Below, in pieces: positions 8,804-17,780 of a stretch of 53,055 nt of DNA. Source of the DNA: Micromonospora endophytica (GTDB lineage Bacteria; Actinomycetota; Actinomycetes; Mycobacteriales; Micromonosporaceae). The stretch is taken from positions 1 through 53,055 of the forward strand of contig NZ_POTX01000011.1 of the NCBI RefSeq assembly GCF_003236305.1, in the 5' to 3' direction. The position numbers and the translations under genes were made by a program. The notes under the pieces are model-generated. The model did no database searches. It was given only the letters and a program-made list of their open reading frames with translations, and was not told the DNA's origin. Numbering within the stretch: the stretch's first letter is position 1; every line of letters begins with the position of its first letter.

Positions 8804-8916
8804 TTGGCGTTGATCCGCTCTAAGGTCTGGACAGCGCGCATCTAAGGCTCCTACTGTGTCGGGCACCACTCATCGACATGTCGTCGATGTGAACGAGCCC
8901 GGTGGAGAGGTGAGCC

Positions 8917-10095
8917 GTGCATACCACCGACCCCCTGCACGTCCGGCTGCTGCGATTGCTCCGTGACGAGGGTGCGTTGTCCCGGGCCGAGCTCGCCGAC
9001 CGGTTGCAGATGCCCCGCCCCCGGCTGCTCGCCGAGCTGGACCGGCTGGTCGCGCTCGGCTACGTGGCCGAGGCGGGCAAGGCGGCCTCCCGGGGCGGGC
9101 GTCGTTCCACCCTCGTGGAACTGAGTCCGCACCTGCGGTTCGCCGCCGTCGACCTGGGCGCCAGCTCCATCGACGTCGAGGTGGTCAACGGCCGGCTGGA
9201 GCCGGTGGTCGCGTACGCCGAGCCGGCCGACATCCGCTCCGGCCCCAAGGCCACCCTCCAGCGGGTCAACGAGTTGCTGCACAAGGCCCGGGTGGACGGC
9301 GCGTACGACCGGCTCAACGCGGTGGGCATCGGCGTGCCGGGGCCGGTCAGTTTCCGCGACGGGGTGCCGGTGTCTCCACCGATCATGCCCGGCTGGGACC
9401 GCTTTCCCGTCCGTGAGCTGCTCACCCGCGAGCACGGCTGCCCGGCGGTGGTGGACAACGACGTCAACATCATGGCGATCGGCGAGCGGCACGGCGGGGT
9501 GGCGCACTCGGTCGACGACTTCCTCTTCGTGAAGATCGGCACCGGCATCGGCTGCGGGATCTACCTCAGCGGCGAGGTCTACCGGGGCACCGACGGTTGC
9601 GCCGGGGACATCGGCCACATCCAGGTCGACCCGCACGGCCCGATCTGCTCGTGCGGCAACGCCGGCTGCCTGGAGGCCCTGTTCAGCGGCGCGGCACTGG
9701 CCAAGGACGCCGCCGCCGCGGCGCGGGCCGGCACCTCGCCGGCGCTCGCCGAACGGCTGACCGAGCGCGGCACGCTCACCGCCCTGGACGTGGCGGCCGG
9801 CGCGGGCGAGGGGGACGTGACATGCATCCAGCTCATCCGTGAGGGCGGGCGGCGGGTCGGCAGCGTCCTCGCCGGACTGGTCAGCTTCACCAACCCGTCG
9901 ATGATCGTGATCGGCGGCGGCCTCGCCCAGCTCGGGCACGTGCTGCTCGCCGAGATCCGCAGCGTCGTCTACCGCCGCTCGCTGCCCCTGGCCACCGGCA
10001 ACCTGCCGGTCGTGCTCTCCGAGCTGGGTCCACGCGCGGGCGTGGCCGGCGCCGCCGTGCTCGCCAGCGACCTGGCCTTCGGCGAAGCGGCATGA
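8917..10095 (+). CDS. ROK family transcriptional repressor
   Basis: Sugar-responsive repressor with an N-terminal winged helix-turn-helix (LLRDEGALSRAELADRLQMPRPRLLAELDRLVALGYV, residues about 10-46, described here in part) and a ROK sugar-kinase-like domain. The ROK zinc motif is intact: GHI at about residue 230 followed by CSCGNAGCLE. The sugar-binding region with VVDNDVNIMAIGERH is present. The family senses a free sugar or sugar phosphate. GTG start with GGAGAGG about 6 bases upstream. It is 22 bp ahead of the ABC ATPase gene, so it heads the operon and probably regulates it through the palindrome at 8782-8803. It is clearly related to the second ROK protein at 29046-30224, sharing the same VVYRRS-PLATG C-terminal block. 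Confidence 0.93.
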   Translation: MHTTDPLHVRLLRLLRDEGALSRAELADRLQMPRPRLLAELDRLVALGYVAEAGKAASRGGRRSTLVELSPHLRFAAVDLGASSIDVEVVNGRLEPVVAYAEPADIRSGPKATLQRVNELLHKARVDGAYDRLNAVGIGVPGPVSFRDGVPVSPPIMPGWDRFPVRELLTREHGCPAVVDNDVNIMAIGERHGGVAHSVDDFLFVKIGTGIGCGIYLSGEVYRGTDGCAGDIGHIQVDPHGPICSCGNAGCLEALFSGAALAKDAAAAARAGTSPALAERLTERGTLTALDVAAGAGEGDVTCIQLIREGGRRVGSVLAGLVSFTNPSMIVIGGGLAQLGHVLLAEIRSVVYRRSLPLATGNLPVVLSELGPRAGVAGAAVLASDLAFGEAA

Positions 10096-10117
10096 CTGAG
10101 CGGAGTGGAGGATCGTC

Positions 10118-11695
10118 ATGAGTGAACAACCGGACTCCGGTGCTCCACTGGTGGAGGCACCCGCCGACACCGTCGCGGGCGAGGTGGTGCTGCGGCTCAC
10201 CGACGTGGTCAAGACCTTCCCCGGCGTACGCGCCCTCGACGGTGTGCAGCTGGAGGTACGCGCGGGTGAGGTGCACTGCCTGCTCGGGCAGAACGGCGCC
10301 GGCAAGTCCACCCTGATCAAGGTGCTCGCCGGGGTGCACCGGCCGGATTCGGGCCTGGTCGAGTGGCGTGGTCAGCCGGTCAGCTTCGCCAACCCGCAGG
10401 CTGCGATGCGCGCCGGGATCGCCACCATCTACCAGGAACTCGACCTGGTCGCGGATCTCTCGGTGGCGGAGAACGCCTTCCTCGGTCACGAGCCGCGCCG
10501 CCTCGGGTTCGTCCGCCGAGGGCAGATGGCCCGCCACACCCGGCAGATCCTCGGCCGGCTCGGGCACGCCGAGATCCCGCCCGGCCGGATGGTCCGGGCG
10601 TTGCCCGCCGCCGGCAAGCAGGTGGTCAGCATGGCCCGGGCGCTCTCCCACGAAGCCCGCTTGATCATCATGGACGAACCGAGCGCGGTGCTCGCCCACG
10701 ACGAGGTGGAGAACCTCTTCCGGATCATCCGTGAGCTGACCGCCCAGGGCATCGCGGTCATCTACATCTCCCACCGGTTGGAGGAGATCCGCGAGATCGG
10801 CGACCGGGTGACGGTCCTCAAGGACGGCCGGACCACCGCGGCGAATCTGCCGGCCCGTGACACCCCGACCCGCGAGCTGGTCTCCCGGATGACCGGCCGG
10901 ACCATCGAGTACGTCTTCCCGGACCGCCCCGAGGGCAGCGCCCTCGGCGAGGAACTGCTCCAGGTCGAGGGTCTGACCCGGGCCGGTGAGTTCGCCGACG
11001 TGTCGCTCACCGTCCGGGCCGGGGAGATCGTCGGCATCGCGGGGCTGGTCGGCTCCGGCCGGTCCGAGCTGATGGAGACCATCTACGGCGCCCGCCGGGC
11101 CGAGTCGGGCACCGTGCGGATGGCCGGCCGGGCGCTTCGGCCGGGCAGTGTCGGCGCGGCGGTACGGGCCGGCCTGGGCATGGCGCCCGAGGAACGCAAG
11201 AGCCAGGCGCTGCTGCTCGGTGAACCGATCTACCGCAACGTCACGCTCGCCACCTTCAGCCGCTATGCCCGCTTCGGGTTCATCGACGCCGGGCGGGAGC
11301 AGGCCGAGGCGGACCGGATCGCCGAGAGCCTGGAGATGCGGCCGCGCGACGTCCGGCGGGCGGTGCGGACCCTCTCCGGCGGTAACCAGCAGAAGGTGGT
11401 GGTCGGCCGGTGGCTGCTCGGCGGCACCAAGCTGTTGCTGCTCGACGAGCCCACCCGGGGGGTGGACGTCGGCGCCCGAGCTGAGCTGTACCAGGTGATC
11501 CGGCAGCTCGCCGCCGAGGGTGTCGGGGTGCTGCTGGTCTCCAGCGAGGTGCCCGAGGTGCTCGGTCTGGCCGACCGGGTGCTGGTGATGCGGGAAGGGC
11601 GGGTCGTCCGGACGGCCCAGGCCGGCGAACTCGACGAGAACACCGTCCTCGACCTCGTGATGGCGGGGTCCCTGATGGAAGGCGCACCGGCATGA
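10118..11695 (+). CDS. Sugar ABC transporter ATP-binding protein (tandem ABC, RbsA/MglA type)
   Basis: Energises a ribose/galactose-class (CUT2) sugar importer. Two ATP-binding cassettes lie in one 525-residue chain. The first has Walker A GQNGAGKST near residue 65 and Walker B LIIMDEPSA; its signature region is LPAAGKQ rather than LSGGQ, as seen in one actinobacterial subgroup. The second has the degenerate Walker A GLVGSGRSEL and a full signature LSGGNQQKVVVGRWL with LLLLDEPTRGVDVGA. Such asymmetry is normal for this family. ATG after GGAGTGGAGG. The stop overlaps the permease start (ATGA). Substrate is not determinable from the sequence; the adjacent oxidoreductase and inositol-type genes suggest a monosaccharide or cyclitol. 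Confidence 0.94.
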   Translation: MSEQPDSGAPLVEAPADTVAGEVVLRLTDVVKTFPGVRALDGVQLEVRAGEVHCLLGQNGAGKSTLIKVLAGVHRPDSGLVEWRGQPVSFANPQAAMRAGIATIYQELDLVADLSVAENAFLGHEPRRLGFVRRGQMARHTRQILGRLGHAEIPPGRMVRALPAAGKQVVSMARALSHEARLIIMDEPSAVLAHDEVENLFRIIRELTAQGIAVIYISHRLEEIREIGDRVTVLKDGRTTAANLPARDTPTRELVSRMTGRTIEYVFPDRPEGSALGEELLQVEGLTRAGEFADVSLTVRAGEIVGIAGLVGSGRSELMETIYGARRAESGTVRMAGRALRPGSVGAAVRAGLGMAPEERKSQALLLGEPIYRNVTLATFSRYARFGFIDAGREQAEADRIAESLEMRPRDVRRAVRTLSGGNQQKVVVGRWLLGGTKLLLLDEPTRGVDVGARAELYQVIRQLAAEGVGVLLVSSEVPEVLGLADRVLVMREGRVVRTAQAGELDENTVLDLVMAGSLMEGAPA

Positions 11696-12813
11696 CCGAT
11701 AGTCCCCCCGCCACGACCCAGCTGCCGGCGCAGTCACCGCCGGTGGATCCGGCCGAGACCGAGGCGGCCGGAGCACACGCAACGCCGAGCCACGCGGCGG
11801 CCACCGGCCGACTCTCCTGGTGGCACGGGGACAGTGGTGAGGGCGCTCGTCGCAATCTCGCCCTGGTCGGGGTGCTGGTGGCGCTCTTCGCCATCGGCGC
11901 GGCCACCCGTTCCGATCTCTACTCCAATCCGGACTGGGTCTGGGCGAACATGCTCAGCATCCTCAAGCTCGCCTCGGTGGTCGGGGTGGTCACCGTCGGG
12001 ATGACCTTCGTGATCATCGGCGGTGGCATCGACCTCTCGGTCGGGGCGATCGTCGCGCTGGCCGGGGTCTGGTGCACCACTGTCGCCACCCAGAGCTTCG
12101 GCGCCGGCGGCATGATCTTTACCGCGATCGTGGTCGGGGTGGCGGTCGGCCTGGTCAACGGCACGCTCATCGCGTACGGGCGGCTGGTGCCCTTCATCGC
12201 CACGCTGGCCATGCTGGTGGCCGCTCGCGGGCTGGCCGCCGAGATCTCCGACAAGCAGACCCAGATCTCGCAGAACAGCACCATCAACGGCATCGCCAGC
12301 ACCAACCTGCTCGGCATCCCGGTGCTCGTCTACATCCTGGCCGCGGTGGTGATCGCCGGCTGGGTGCTGCTCAACCGCACCACCTTCGGTCGGCGTACGG
12401 TCGCCGTCGGCGGCAACCCGGAGGCCGCGCGGTTGGCCGGCATCGACGTCAAGCGGCACACCCTGCTGCTCTACGCCCTTTCCGGGCTGTGCTGCGGCAT
12501 CGCCGCCATCATGCTCACCGCCCAGGCCACCTCGGCCCAGGCGGGGATGGCGAACCTCTACGAGCTGGACGCGATCGCCGCCGTGATCATCGGTGGCACG
12601 CTGCTCAGCGGCGGGCGGGGCACCATCATCGGCTCCCTGCTCGGTGTGATCATCTTCGCCACCATCACCAACCTCTTCGCGATCAACGGCCTCTCCATCG
12701 AGGCACAGAACATGGTCAAGGGCGGCATCATCGTCGCCGCCGTCCTGATCCAGCAGGTCCAGTTCGGCAGTCTCTCCCTGTTCTTCCGCCGCAACCGGCT
12801 GACCACCAGCTGA
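11692..12813 (+). CDS. Sugar ABC transporter permease (RbsC type)
   Basis: Membrane subunit of the CUT2 importer, 373 residues. A hydrophilic N-terminal tail of about 55 residues precedes multiple membrane spans. The family hallmark block is visible: GMTFVIIGGGIDLSVGAIVA near residue 105, followed by GLVNGTLIAYGRLVPFIATLAML and the later FGRRTVAVGGNPEAARLAGI and GRGTIIGSLLGVIIFATITN. Start ATG overlaps the ATPase stop. It is followed by a 94-bp gap before the binding-protein gene, which has its own strong ribosome site. Confidence 0.94.
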   Translation: MTDSPPATTQLPAQSPPVDPAETEAAGAHATPSHAAATGRLSWWHGDSGEGARRNLALVGVLVALFAIGAATRSDLYSNPDWVWANMLSILKLASVVGVVTVGMTFVIIGGGIDLSVGAIVALAGVWCTTVATQSFGAGGMIFTAIVVGVAVGLVNGTLIAYGRLVPFIATLAMLVAARGLAAEISDKQTQISQNSTINGIASTNLLGIPVLVYILAAVVIAGWVLLNRTTFGRRTVAVGGNPEAARLAGIDVKRHTLLLYALSGLCCGIAAIMLTAQATSAQAGMANLYELDAIAAVIIGGTLLSGGRGTIIGSLLGVIIFATITNLFAINGLSIEAQNMVKGGIIVAAVLIQQVQFGSLSLFFRRNRLTTS

Positions 12814-12907
12814 ACACCCTTCTCCACCAGGCCACCCGCAGTCACGACGGTGGCCGGGCATCGCACACCCGAAATCCCTCTCCACCACCTGACCCCAGGA
12901 GGTCGTC

Positions 12908-13951
12908 ATGACTCAGCACAGTCGCCGCCGGCTGCTCTTCGGCGGGGCGGCCGTCGGTGCCGGCGTACTGCTCTCGGCCTGTACCAGCAACGAGAGCAGT
13001 ACACCGACCGAGGCACAGACCAAGGCAGCAGACGGCGGCGGCAACGCCGAACCCGGCAAGCAGGTGACCATCGGCTTCTCCGCGCCTGCCGAGAGCCACG
13101 GCTGGATCGCCGCGATCACCAACAACGCCAAGGCGCAGGCCGGCGCGTACTCCGATGTGGAGCTCAAGTCGGTCGAGGCCGGCGCGGACGCGGCGGCCCA
13201 GCGGGCGGCGCTGTCCACGCTGATCTCCCAGAAGCCGGATGTGATCGTGCTGCTGCCGTTCGACGGCAAGGAACTCAACTCGTTCGGCCTGGAGGCGATG
13301 GCGGCCGGCATTCCGGTGGTCAACCTGGACCGGGCCTTCCCGGACGCCAAGGCATACCGGTTGCAGATCAAGGGCGACAACTACGGCATGGGCGTCTCGG
13401 CGGCCAATTTCATTGCCGAGCAGCTCAAGGCCAAGGGCGTCAGCAACCCGGTGATCGCCGAGATCGCCGGCATGGACGCTCTGGAGCTGACCCAGGAGCG
13501 CACGAAGGGCTTCAACGACACCCTCGCCCAGCACGGCCTGAAGGTGGCCAACCGGCGGGCGGCCGAGTTCACCGTCGACACCGGGCAGCGGGAGGCGGCC
13601 CAGCTGCTCCAGGCCCTGCCGAAGATCGACGCGATCTGGAACCACGACGACGACCAGGGCGTCGGCGTGCTGGCCGCGATCAGTCAGGCCAACCGCAACG
13701 AGTTCTTCATGGTCGGCGGTGCCGGCTCGAAGAAGGCGATGGAGGACATCCAGGCCGACAACACGGTGCTCAAGGCCACGGTGACCTACAGCCCGTCGAT
13801 GGCCTCCTCGGCGATCTCCCTGGCCCGGCTGATCGGCCAGGGCCGGGGCATGGGCGACCTGGTGGAACTCCAGGTGCCCAAGGAGATCGTCCTCGCCTCC
13901 GAAACGATCACGAAGGAGAACGCGAGCGACTACATGAAGCTCGGGTTCTGA
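12908..13951 (+). CDS. Sugar ABC transporter substrate-binding lipoprotein (Tat-type signal)
   Basis: Periplasmic-binding-protein-like (LacI fold) receptor for the CUT2 importer, 347 residues. The N-terminus has a twin-arginine stretch (SRRRLLFGG) and a lipobox LLSAC at about residue 27, so export may be by Tat followed by lipidation. The mature domain starts at VTIGFSAPAESHGWIAAITN and contains DVIVLLPFDGKEL, GIPVVNLDRAF, and IWNHDDDQGVGVLAAI, all typical of ribose/inositol-type binding proteins. ATG follows CAGGAGGTCGTC. Third gene of the importer operon, 22 bp before the oxidoreductase gene. Confidence 0.94.
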   Translation: MTQHSRRRLLFGGAAVGAGVLLSACTSNESSTPTEAQTKAADGGGNAEPGKQVTIGFSAPAESHGWIAAITNNAKAQAGAYSDVELKSVEAGADAAAQRAALSTLISQKPDVIVLLPFDGKELNSFGLEAMAAGIPVVNLDRAFPDAKAYRLQIKGDNYGMGVSAANFIAEQLKAKGVSNPVIAEIAGMDALELTQERTKGFNDTLAQHGLKVANRRAAEFTVDTGQREAAQLLQALPKIDAIWNHDDDQGVGVLAAISQANRNEFFMVGGAGSKKAMEDIQADNTVLKATVTYSPSMASSAISLARLIGQGRGMGDLVELQVPKEIVLASETITKENASDYMKLGF

Positions 13952-13973
13952 CACGACCGGGGGGAGACCCACC

Positions 13974-15182
13974 TTGTCCACGAACGACAACCAACTGCGG
14001 ATCGGCATGGTCGGTTACGCCTTCATGGGCGCCGCGCACTCGCAGGCGTGGCGCACCGTGAACCGGGTGTACGACCTGCCGGCGCGGGCCCGGATGACGC
14101 TCATCTGCGGCCGGGATCCGGGGAAGGTGGCCGAGGCCGCCGACCGGCTCGGCTGGGCGGAGCACACCACGGACTGGCGGGAGCTGGTGGCCCGGCCGGA
14201 CATCGACGTGGTCGACATCTGCACACCGGGTGACAGTCACGCCGAGATCGCCCTGGCCGCGTTGGCCGCCGGCAAGCACGTGCTGTGTGAGAAGCCGCTG
14301 GCGAACACCGTCGCCGAGGCGCGGGAGATGGCCGCCGCGGCGGCCGCTGCCCGGGCTGGTGGGGCGCGTTCGGCGTGCGGATTCAACTACCGGCGGGTGC
14401 CGGCGGTGGCGCTGATGCGCCAGCTGGTCGCCGAGGGGCGGCTCGGCGAGATCCGCCACGTCCGGGCCACCTACCTGCAGGACTGGATCGTGGACCCGCA
14501 GTTCCCCCTGGTCTGGCGGCTCCGCAAGGAGGTGTCGGGCTCCGGCGCGCTCGGTGACATCGGTGCGCACATCATCGACCTGACCCAGTACGTCACAGGT
14601 CAGCGGATCACCGGTGTGAGCGCGGTGACCGAGACGTTCGTCAAGGAGCGGCCGCTGCCGGCCGAGTCGAGCGGGTTGGCTGCACAAGCCGACGGGGGCA
14701 GCGCCGCCACCGGCCCGGTCACCGTGGACGACGCGGCCATCTTCCTGGCCCGGCTGGACGGCGGCGCGCTCGCCACCTACGAGGCGTCCCGGTTCGCCAC
14801 CGGGCGTAAGAACGCTCTCCGCGTGGAGATCAACGGGTCGCTGGGCAGCGTCGCCTTCGACCTGGAACGGCTCAACGAACTGGAGTTCTACGACGCGACG
14901 CGACCCGCCGCCGAGCAGGGCTTCAGCCGGATCCTGGTGACCGAGAGCGAGCACCCGTACCTGTCGGCCTGGTGGCCGCCGGGGCACATCATCGGGTACG
15001 AGCACTCCTTCACCCACCAGATGCGCGACTTCATCGAGGCGGTGGCGACCGGCGGGGATCCGACCCCCTCCTTCGCCGAGGCGTTGCAGGTGCAACTGGT
15101 GTTGGAAGCGGTGGTCCGGTCGGCCGAAGAGGGTTCCTCGTGGACCGTGATCGAGCCGGCGCTGGCGACGACAGCCGCCTGA
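13974..15182 (+). CDS. Gfo/Idh/MocA family NAD(P)-dependent oxidoreductase
   Basis: Dehydrogenase of the family that oxidises sugars, inositols and sugar derivatives at a ring hydroxyl. 402 residues: an N-terminal Rossmann domain (RIGMVGYAFMGAAHSQAWR) with the family EKP motif (VLCEKPLANTVAEA) near residue 105, then an alpha/beta substrate domain containing GDIGAHIIDLTQY. A short insertion at about residues 222-250 (Ala/Gly/Asp-rich) looks like a surface loop. The start is TTG at 13974, chosen because GGGGGGAGA lies 9 bases upstream and the Rossmann strand begins shortly after. Last gene of the importer operon, followed by a strong nested hairpin. It probably performs the first catabolic step on the imported compound. 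Confidence 0.92.
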   Translation: MSTNDNQLRIGMVGYAFMGAAHSQAWRTVNRVYDLPARARMTLICGRDPGKVAEAADRLGWAEHTTDWRELVARPDIDVVDICTPGDSHAEIALAALAAGKHVLCEKPLANTVAEAREMAAAAAAARAGGARSACGFNYRRVPAVALMRQLVAEGRLGEIRHVRATYLQDWIVDPQFPLVWRLRKEVSGSGALGDIGAHIIDLTQYVTGQRITGVSAVTETFVKERPLPAESSGLAAQADGGSAATGPVTVDDAAIFLARLDGGALATYEASRFATGRKNALRVEINGSLGSVAFDLERLNELEFYDATRPAAEQGFSRILVTESEHPYLSAWWPPGHIIGYEHSFTHQMRDFIEAVATGGDPTPSFAEALQVQLVLEAVVRSAEEGSSWTVIEPALATTAA

Positions 15183-15189
15183 GCCACCT

Positions 15190-15254
15190 CCGGTGCCGAC
15201 CGGCGAGGGCCGGCCGCGGTTGCGCCCCGCGGCCGGGTACGAGGTCGGTACCGG
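15190..15254 (+). terminator. Nested hairpin terminator after the importer operon
   Basis: Outer arms CCGGTGCCGACC at 15190-15201 and GGTCGGTACCGG at 15243-15254 (11 of 12 pair, the exception being G-U) enclose an inner perfect stem GGCCGCGG/CCGCGGCC at 15212-15219 and 15227-15234. It begins 8 bp past the oxidoreductase stop. No U-tract follows, which is common in high-GC actinomycetes. Confidence 0.65.
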
Positions 15255-15682
15255 AGGCCGTGCCGCCGGGCGGTCGTCCGGTGGCACGAACGTGCGGTCC
15301 CTCCGGTGGGGCCGGACCGGGATTCCCCGGCCGCACCGGAGGGCCGACGCCCAGCGGTCCTGGCGACCGCAGAGACCTCAGCCGCCTGGCAGGCGGTCCG
15401 CCTTCGACGAGTCGTCCGGTCGGTTGCGTCAACTCGCGACCGGCCGGGTACGGAGCAGGCAGGGGCGCGACGCCGACCACCCCTGCCTGTCAGCCCCGTC
15501 CGTCCCGGCAGGTTCCGGGACACCGGTCGGCGGCGTCGCCGCCGACCTCGCCGCCGACCGGTGAGCTTTCCGCCGGGACAGCCGGGCGGACGGGGCGTCT
15601 CCGCACAAAGGATATCTTTCGGAAACATTCTCTGATATTGATGTAACTCGATGGCCGGATTCCCCGACCGGGAAGGAGCGCC
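15255..15682 (+). promoter_or_regulatory. Leader and promoter region of the Ebo-type cluster
   Basis: 428 bp with no credible gene. It contains a strong hairpin with 14-bp perfect arms, CACCGGTCGGCGGC at 15521-15534 and its complement at 15550-15563. This is followed by an abrupt AT-rich stretch at 15603-15650 that includes AAAGGATATCTTT (a near-palindrome, 15606-15618) and CTTTCGGAAACATT. The AT-rich block is the likely promoter/operator of the inositol-phosphate-synthase gene, whose ribosome site GGAAGGAG lies just upstream of 15683. Confidence 0.45.
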
Positions 15683-16843
15683 ATGCGTACGGGTGTCTGG
15701 CTGGTGGGAGCACGCGGCTCGGTCGCGACCACCAGCATCGTCGGGGCGCTCGCCCTGCGGGCCGGGTTGACCGGGCCGACCGGCTGCGTCACCGAGCTGC
15801 CCGGGGTGCGCGGGCCGGCCCTGCCGGCCTTCGCTGATCTGGTCTTCGGCGGTCACGACGTGGTCACCACCCCACTGGCCAAACGCGCCGAGGCGCTCGC
15901 CGACGCCGGCGTGCTGCCGGCCCGGCTGGTCGCCGCGCTGACCGAGGAACTGGCCACTGTCGAGCGGGAGCTACGCCCCGCTCCCACCGGTGGCAGCCAG
16001 GCCGACCGGGCCGCCGCCCTGGTCCGCGACCTCACCGAGTTCCGTGACCGGCACCGGCTGGCCCGGGTCGTGGTGGTGAACGTCGCGGCCACCGAACCGG
16101 CGTGCCAGCCGCATCCCGGACACGCCGACCCGGACGCGCTGCACGCCGCGCTCACCGGTCCCGACGAGGTGCTGCCGCCCAGCTCGCTGTACGGGTACGC
16201 GGCGGTCACCGCGGGCTGCTCGTACGTCGACTTCACCCCGTCGACCGGCCTGCGGCTGCCGGCCCTGGTCGCGCTTGCCGAGGCCCACCAGGTGCCGTAC
16301 GCCGGGCACGACGGCAAGACCGGCGAGACCCTGCTGAAGTCGGTGCTCGCCCCGATGTTCGCGATGCGCAACCTGCAGGTGCGCTCCTGGTCCGGCACCA
16401 ACCTGCTCGGCGGCGGCGACGGCGCCACGCTCGCCGACCCGGCGGCCAACGCCGCGAAGGTCCGCAGCAAGCAGCGGGTGCTCGGCGAGACACTCGGCTA
16501 CCTGCCGCAGGGCGACACCCGCATCGACTACGTCGAGAGCCTCGGCGACTTCAAGACCGCCTGGGATCTGATCACGTTCGCGGGTTTCCTGGGCACCGGG
16601 ATGCGCCTGGAGTTCACCTGGCACGGTTGTGACTCGGCACTGGCCGCTCCACTCGTGCTCGACCTGGCCCGGCTGACCGCCGCCGCGCACGCCGCCGGCC
16701 ACACCGGCCCCCTGGCCGACCTCGCCTTCTTCTTCAAGGACCCGCTCGACGCCGACACCCACTCGCTCGCCGAGCAGTGGACCCGGCTCTGCGCGTTCGC
16801 CCAGCGGCTGGACCCCGGAGGCACCGATGACAGGCATGGCTGA
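15683..16843 (+). CDS. myo-Inositol-1-phosphate synthase family protein (Ebo cluster)
   Basis: NAD-dependent isomerising enzyme family that makes inositol 1-phosphate from glucose 6-phosphate. 386 residues with an N-terminal Rossmann motif (VWLVGARGSVATTSIVG), the conserved region GHDGKTGETLLKSVLAPMFA near residue 212, then SWSGTNLLGGGDGATLADP and DFKTAWDLITFAGFLGTGM. It is first of six coupled genes and overlaps the prenyltransferase gene by 17 bp. In cyanobacterial ebo clusters a 3-dehydroquinate-synthase homologue (EboD) is the sugar-phosphate cyclising enzyme; here a different NAD-dependent cyclase takes that place. It may therefore make a specialised cyclitol phosphate, not housekeeping inositol. 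Confidence 0.9.
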   Translation: MRTGVWLVGARGSVATTSIVGALALRAGLTGPTGCVTELPGVRGPALPAFADLVFGGHDVVTTPLAKRAEALADAGVLPARLVAALTEELATVERELRPAPTGGSQADRAAALVRDLTEFRDRHRLARVVVVNVAATEPACQPHPGHADPDALHAALTGPDEVLPPSSLYGYAAVTAGCSYVDFTPSTGLRLPALVALAEAHQVPYAGHDGKTGETLLKSVLAPMFAMRNLQVRSWSGTNLLGGGDGATLADPAANAAKVRSKQRVLGETLGYLPQGDTRIDYVESLGDFKTAWDLITFAGFLGTGMRLEFTWHGCDSALAAPLVLDLARLTAAAHAAGHTGPLADLAFFFKDPLDADTHSLAEQWTRLCAFAQRLDPGGTDDRHG

Positions 16844-17780
16844 CCTCGTCGAGTTGGTCCGGGCACCGGCCGCCCTCTCGGTGCCCGGTGACGTGATCGC
16901 CGGTGCCGCCGCGGCGGGCGCGCTGAGTCGGCGTACGCCGGCCCTGGCCGCCGCGTCGGTGCTGCTCTACTGGGGTGGGATGGCCGCCAACGACTGGGCC
17001 GACCGGCGGCTGGACGCGGTCGAACGCCCGGAGCGGCCGATCCCCAGCGGCCGGGTCAGCCCCGGCCTCGCGGTAGGTCTCGCCGCCGGCCTGACCGCCG
17101 CCGGGGTCGGGCTGGCCGCCGCAGCCGGTGGCCGGCGGGCCGCGGCCGTCGCGCTGCCGCTGGCCGCCGCCGTCTGGGGGTACGACCTGGCGGCCAAGAA
17201 CACCGCCGCCGGGCCGGCCGTGATGGCCGCCTGCCGCGGGCTGGACGTGCTGCTCGGTGCCGCCGCCGGTCGACCGGCGCGGGCGTTGCCGGCGGCGCTC
17301 ACCGTGGCCGCGCACACCTGGACCGTCACCGCCCTGTCTCGCCGCGAGGTCGACGGCGGCGACTCCGTGCTGCCGAGACGCACCCTCGCCGGCACCGCTC
17401 TGGTCGCCGCCAGCGCCGCGCTACCACAGTGGCCACCGCGACCGCACCGGCCCGTTGGCCCGGCCACCGGCGGTGTCCCGGCCCGGACGGGCCCGGCCGA
17501 CCGCTCCGGCGCCGGCCGGCGCGCGGTCGATGCGGTGACGGCGGCGCTGCCCGCCGTCCTCGCCGGCTGGTACGCCGCCCGCTACGGCGGCGCGCAGGCC
17601 CGGGTGGTCGCCACCCCCACCGCCGACCGGGTCCGCGCGGCGGTGGGCGCCGGCATCACCGGCCTGCCCGCGTTGCAGGGTGCGTTGACCGCACGGGCCG
17701 GCACCGGCGTGCTCGGGCTGGCGGTGGCGGCGGCCGCGCCGCTGGGCCGACGACTGGCCCGGAAGGTCTCCCCGACATGA
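16827..17780 (+). CDS. eboC: UbiA-superfamily prenyltransferase, SCO3242/EboC type
   Basis: Membrane-embedded prenyltransferase expected to attach a polyprenyl chain to a small polar acceptor. 317 residues, almost entirely hydrophobic segments. The first Asp-rich motif is present as NDWADRRLDAVERPERPIPSG (residues about 52-72, shown in part), and a second region YDLAAKNTAAGP lies near residue 114. A Pro/Arg/Gly-rich loop at about residues 200-235 interrupts the fold. ATG at 16827 has GGAGG 5 bases upstream and overlaps the previous gene by 17 bp; a second ATG lies 9 bases later. Its stop overlaps the next start (ATGA). The name follows the cyanobacterial ebo nomenclature as I recall it. Confidence 0.86.
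   Translation: MTGMADLVELVRAPAALSVPGDVIAGAAAAGALSRRTPALAAASVLLYWGGMAANDWADRRLDAVERPERPIPSGRVSPGLAVGLAAGLTAAGVGLAAAAGGRRAAAVALPLAAAVWGYDLAAKNTAAGPAVMAACRGLDVLLGAAAGRPARALPAALTVAAHTWTVTALSRREVDGGDSVLPRRTLAGTALVAASAALPQWPPRPHRPVGPATGGVPARTGPADRSGAGRRAVDAVTAALPAVLAGWYAARYGGAQARVVATPTADRVRAAVGAGITGLPALQGALTARAGTGVLGLAVAAAAPLGRRLARKVSPT

Noticed and set aside
10118-13951. Naming the importer a ribose or inositol system
   Set aside because: The CUT2 family covers many sugars and no residue pattern seen here fixes specificity, so no rbs or iol symbols are given.
15193-15646. Short frames in the gap before the inositol-phosphate synthase gene
   Set aside because: All are Arg/Gly/Pro-rich, lack ribosome sites and span the terminator and the 15521-15563 hairpin.
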